A stretch of 51,330 nt of DNA, taken from contig WRBE01000013.1 in assembly GCA_009779845.1 (NCBI GenBank), positions 1 through 51,330 of the forward strand, in the 5' to 3' direction. Every line of letters begins with the position of its first letter. The first letter of the stretch is position 1. The DNA is from Oscillospiraceae bacterium (GTDB lineage Bacteria > Bacillota > Clostridia > Oscillospirales > Oscillospiraceae). Below are positions 49,301 through 51,330 of the stretch, piece after piece. The notes under the pieces were generated by a model, which was given only the letters and a program-made list of their open reading frames with translations, searched no databases and was not told where the DNA came from. Both the position numbers and the translations under genes were made by a program.

Positions 49301-51330
49301 ATGGGTGCGGCCATGGTAGAGGGAATGGAAGCCTCCGGCGTGATTACAACAGTCAAACACTTCCCGGGCCATGGTAATGTACAGGGTGACACCCACTTTG
49401 TATTGGATGTGGTTCCCGGAACGAGAGAAGAGTTGTTAGCGCTAGATGTCTATCCATACATTGCGGCCATTGAAGCCGGTGCATCCATGATTATGACGGC
49501 CCACTTATCCGTACCGGGCTTGGATAACACATTGATTGAAGCAACCAGAGCCGAGGCCCATCCCAGCGCACATCCGGGCGCATTTATGGATGTGCCATTC
49601 CCGAAACCAGCCACGATTTCAAGAGAGATTATGACCTATTTCTTGAGAGACTATCTCGGCTTTGAAGGCCTGACCATGACGGATGCCCTCAACATGGCGG
49701 CATTAAACGGGAACTTCTATCCCGCCGACACGGTTGAGTTGGTTATCCGAGCGGGCATTGATATTCCGCTGATGCCCATGGGTGCGACAAACATTGACGC
49801 AACGTATAATATGATTCAAACCCTGCGTGAGCGGGCGGAAGACCCGACCGACAACGGCATATTGTTAGGCGAGATCAGAGAATCCGCAGAACGTATCATT
49901 GCGTACAAGATTTATAAGGATATCTTTGACCCCTTTGCAAACGTACAGCCTCCGGTCGCTGAGTCTATTGCAGATAGAGTTGCCCACGCATCTGCGGTTC
50001 TCCGCTCAGACGCAAACTTAGAAGTCGAGCAAAAAGCGGCAGATAGCGCCATCACATTGGCGGTAAACAACGAATATGACGGCACCGCCGTACTGCCGTT
50101 TGAAGTCGCAGCCGGTGATGTGATCTACTTGTTATCTTCTAACAACGTAAACTCTAGAACCCTTGTCGGTGCCAATGCACAGGCGAGAAATGACGTGATT
50201 CCACGGGCCATTCGGTCTGTCATCCGGCAGACTGGACTTACACCGGTCACAACAGCGCCAAATGCTGCGGCAGGTGAGGTGCAGTTGATCATTCAAACGT
50301 ACACAGACAATCCAAACGTATTCTGGGGGCCGAATGGAGAAGACCTGTGGCCTGCAACCCGTCCGGCAGGATTCCCGACAGGGGCCGGCTATGTATTCTC
50401 AAACGCAGCGGGTGCAGACAACTGGCCAGCAACCCGACCAGCAGCATGGAACAATGTGTTCCCGGCGGATTGGCAAGCACATATTTCCAATGCGGATCAT
50501 GTTATCATTGGCAGCGTGTTCTTGCCCCTAGCAGCAACGCCTCATGCGTTTAGCGTAAACCCGGCACGCACCGGAACAGGCCGCAGCAGTAACCTGACTG
50601 AAATCTGGGCGTTCATTGAAGCAGAAGGGTATGGCTACAAGTCAGCGAACCTATCCACAGCCCTGCCTTATGAGATGGCGTTCTTAGATGATGTCTATGT
50701 GTCGGCGTTGGTGAACGTAAACACACGTCAGCACACGAACATCACAAACAGCAACCATCCAGTACGCAATCCGGCACTTCGGGGCTATCAGCGTCCAGCG
50801 CCCATTTATTTCTCAGCGGTTTATGCGATGTTCGGGCTACTTGAGCCGACAGGTGTGTACCCTGTAGATGTGCCTCGTGTAGACGAGGAGGGCACCATCA
50901 TTGTGGGCGAGTACGTCCGCAGAGTTGGGGATGGTCTCAGATTTGGTGTGACCCCGACATTGACATTGGCGCCGGACGTGGTAACCATTAACAACGAGCG
51001 GCGTATGGGCATAACGGTCATCGGGGGCAGTGCAGTGGGAGCGATTGAGTTGGACTACGAAGCGCCCGCAGGTGTTGTGGTGGAGTTGGTAGACAACGTG
51101 ATCGTCGTCACGGGTGTGCGACCGGCGTTTGGTGCGGCGGCGATTGATGAGACGTTTGCGGTGACAGTATCTCGTGATGAGATAACCACAACATTGCTGG
51201 TGACCGTGGACTTGACACCGATAGATGCGACATTGACGCTGACACCTGACGCAATCACCATCGATGATACGAACCTGACCGCAACAGTGGAGATAGGCGG
51301 CACTGCAACGGGTGCGGTTATGCGTGGCTA
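43370..51330 (+). CDS. Giant secreted protein with three GH3 beta-N-acetylhexosaminidase modules (3' end outside window)
   Basis: ATG 43370 (AAGGAG upstream) opens a frame that stays open to the window end, more than 2650 residues. A signal peptide (RALAMLLAVVMVLSIAPISV, then LAMD) is followed by two about 100-residue beta-sandwich repeats (ATVPY and ATVPH, ending YTLVITR). Three GH3 modules follow. Each has KHFPGHG, a D-[S/T]-H dyad (Asp475/His477, Asp1225/His1227, Asp2007/His2009) and a nucleophile in TDALNM (Asp566, Asp1319, Asp2105). The dyad is diagnostic of NagZ-type hexosaminidases, which release GlcNAc from peptidoglycan fragments. Each is followed by a GH3 C-terminal-like domain (VNNEYDG). 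InlB-like repeats ending YAQW (46186-46395, 48440-48730) separate the modules, and bacterial-Ig-like repeats begin near 50940. SLH anchoring beyond the window is likely, as in the protein at the other window edge. Confidence 0.9.
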   Translation, partial: MKSRLKFSKRALAMLLAVVMVLSIAPISVLAMDATLQTGNIEEVVVPTGATIDRKNRVITATVPYTVSSVVVDIQLFNDPVSDWSPEGWTLYADAARTQPIANRTMTLAVGANTAFIQTMQRNLVNPGAYPEPEVAFNYTLVITRESASTATESGEIATVTVPVGAVINRENNTITATVPHDITSVTVALTVYEDDSGTWEAGNWYLYSDAARTNRIADRTLALAVGANTAYITSWSAMVMDPAVGHPFHYTLVITRASESGIDIPLHGTPREQAASIVSQMTFEEKMGQILFISAAGWGVELSTANIELLEEAGLGGICLFGANVAGTVPQAVTLTRGMQEAAIEGSRFDIPLILSIDQEGGRIVRFGAGNTTGFLATTMPGNLAVGATFDTDIAYDVGHVLGREVRAIGMNMNFAPTVDVNSNPLNQVIGDRSFGSNPAAVGRLAAAYTRGMEDAGVLATPKHFPGHGNVAVDSHFGIDTVPGDRNFLFANDLVPFQAAIDAGASMIMTAHLLVPGLDDTLVMPTNPSSPFYTTGMYPIATFSYEIMTNVLRNDMGFEGLVVTDALNMAAVTQSYLPFDAVELTILAGVDLPLMPVVPSTTAGISGLVAEMRTRAEANPALMDRIEEAAERVIAFKIDKDIYCPAAFVAGEVQPILADSTLAEQIAYAESVIRSPEHLAVEQLASDRAISITVNNEYDGEAVLPRTLEAGDVIYLLSSNNAEVRNVDDATSTLRRAMESVIENAGLTGQVTLVNQRFTDAVNGLPAGWQNNIRDADHVIIGSGIVPAWNAPNPFVTPATSVNYPNAPTAGEMNIIRRNNFVREIWDFIEAEEYGYKSVNLAMAMPYELALFNQTDTYVSALVNVNTRANANVATHTVSPIRAARPTPIYFSAVYAIFGDITPTGRQPVDVPVICPDGLVVEGEFIVRAGYRHGRHQVTFRWNYPDAPIGGVFTTVEATPGETITRPAHPERAGYVFDRWTTDAAGENLFSFRLEEITEDVTLYAQWLSADPTIATGDPYEVARDIAAQMNFEELMGQLLFIGVAGWGNTLSQANIDLIEEAGFGGLCLFGANVNGTIDQLVTLTRGMQEASVRGSRFNIPLMLSVDQEGGWIVRFGASAIQNSFLGTTMPGNMALGAAADPELAYDVGYVLGAEVRALGMNMNFAPTVDINTDPRNPIIGVRSFSSCPELSSILGAAYTAGMEDAGVLATAKHFPGHGNTSQDSHIALPSVPGDRAHLFANDLAPFQAAIDEGISMIMTAHLTVPGLDNTWQYPTRAPHAGGAFAPGGFPAIATLSHEIMTNVLRDDMAFEGLIVTDALNMDAIRHNFYPADAVELTVMAGVDLPLMPDVPSTAAGIGNLVAELRERAEADPAFMARVVESVERVIAYKIDKDIFDPAAGANQPVLAESLADQIANAHDVVRSDAHLAVEQEASDRAITLMVNEEYDGVAVLPFELRGGESVYIMTSNLFEGRYHTLISAVASVAERAGLTPVVARPATLQHNSADPAHRAHLAPWLAGNVTLANDEVFIGISTFNNVANAFRAEDRAAISRADHVIIGNVITGGVNIHPNNAHSQNLNAIWSFIYDEGYGHKSAGLSLGLPYELIVLNDNYVSAQVNINARANNNVVNTERSVARPMPIYYSAIYTMFGLQNPTGKNPMDVPVMELVNGNHEIVPGEFIRRVGDGLSFECHLINVSFLYNDGTDDVFRFEGDWEYNTDVPFLRAGMGAAAARAVAVPTREGYLFQRWTTDPEGENAFIFRPVNSQTSGVPGTLVTQSMNVYAQWLSRDTAPLTPGEPEDVAAQIVAQMSFEEMLAQMFIVSTGGGFTMGQDVRFFLENASLGGMISFAAHANTPYIENVINLINDHQAATIEGSRFNIPLFTTIDQEGGFTHRIGAGFTAPNHAFLSTSMPGNMALGASANTELSRQVGYVLGQETLALGYNVNLAPTLDVNANPLNQVIGDRSFGSCPQLVSDMGAAMVEGMEASGVITTVKHFPGHGNVQGDTHFVLDVVPGTREELLALDVYPYIAAIEAGASMIMTAHLSVPGLDNTLIEATRAEAHPSAHPGAFMDVPFPKPATISREIMTYFLRDYLGFEGLTMTDALNMAALNGNFYPADTVELVIRAGIDIPLMPMGATNIDATYNMIQTLRERAEDPTDNGILLGEIRESAERIIAYKIYKDIFDPFANVQPPVAESIADRVAHASAVLRSDANLEVEQKAADSAITLAVNNEYDGTAVLPFEVAAGDVIYLLSSNNVNSRTLVGANAQARNDVIPRAIRSVIRQTGLTPVTTAPNAAAGEVQLIIQTYTDNPNVFWGPNGEDLWPATRPAGFPTGAGYVFSNAAGADNWPATRPAAWNNVFPADWQAHISNADHVIIGSVFLPLAATPHAFSVNPARTGTGRSSNLTEIWAFIEAEGYGYKSANLSTALPYEMAFLDDVYVSALVNVNTRQHTNITNSNHPVRNPALRGYQRPAPIYFSAVYAMFGLLEPTGVYPVDVPRVDEEGTIIVGEYVRRVGDGLRFGVTPTLTLAPDVVTINNERRMGITVIGGSAVGAIELDYEAPAGVVVELVDNVIVVTGVRPAFGAAAIDETFAVTVSRDEITTTLLVTVDLTPIDATLTLTPDAITIDDTNLTATVEIGGTATGAVMRG

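Overview
The window looks like a chromosomal segment of an anaerobic, spore-forming Firmicute of class Clostridia, probably Oscillospirales-like. Supporting signs are a YtvI-type sporulation membrane protein, TepA, a MecA-like adaptor, S-layer-homology surface proteins and strong AGGAGG-type ribosome binding sites. No rRNA, tRNA or CRISPR array was seen. Both window edges cut through very large secreted surface-protein genes.

Layout. 1-1572 is the end of an SLH-anchored surface protein. 1749-5215 (minus) holds pheB, hom and lysC of the aspartate pathway, with a hairpin-rich dispersed element between hom and lysC. 5389-6474 is a YtvI-like permease. 6596-9124 (minus) is a small accessory locus: BlaI repressor, BlaR1 protease without a penicillin-binding sensor domain, a small secreted protein, a decayed copy of it, and tiny ORFs. 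9421-15038 (minus) is a compact histidine operon, hisG-D-C-B-(AF fusion)-IE. It lacks hisH and hisZ and is preceded by a His-rich leader peptide and terminator/antiterminator pair, i.e. classical ribosome-mediated attenuation. 15327-18915 has a MecA-like adaptor (minus), then a trans-sulfuration PLP enzyme and molybdate-type ModB and ModC (plus). 19056-21405 has a DUF2726 protein (minus) and a dicarboxylate/amino-acid symporter (plus).

21456-22125 carries two more copies of the hairpin-rich element as an inverted pair, directly before a 2479-residue cyclic beta-1,2-glucan synthase-like gene (22289-29728). 29935-37941 (minus) is a more AT-rich surface-polymer cluster in two promoter-defined units: VTC-domain polymerase, DUF4956 membrane protein, CotH kinase and a membrane-anchored TIM-barrel protein; then a HEAT-repeat membrane protein and a processive-type GT2 glycosyltransferase. 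38300-39600 is a degraded zone with two short remnants of a second glucan-synthase gene and a few small genes. 39805-42978 (plus) holds an M18 aminopeptidase, two tandem paralogous membrane proteins and TepA. 43370 to the window end is an open frame of more than 2650 residues with three consecutive GH3 beta-N-acetylhexosaminidase modules.

The most distinctive points are the histidine attenuator in a Firmicute, the HisA-HisF fusion with hisH missing, the three-copy element whose hairpin stems are kept by compensatory changes, the VTC/DUF4956/CotH plus HEAT/GT2 cluster, and the triple-GH3 surface enzyme. All calls come from reading sequence and translations; no database search was run.
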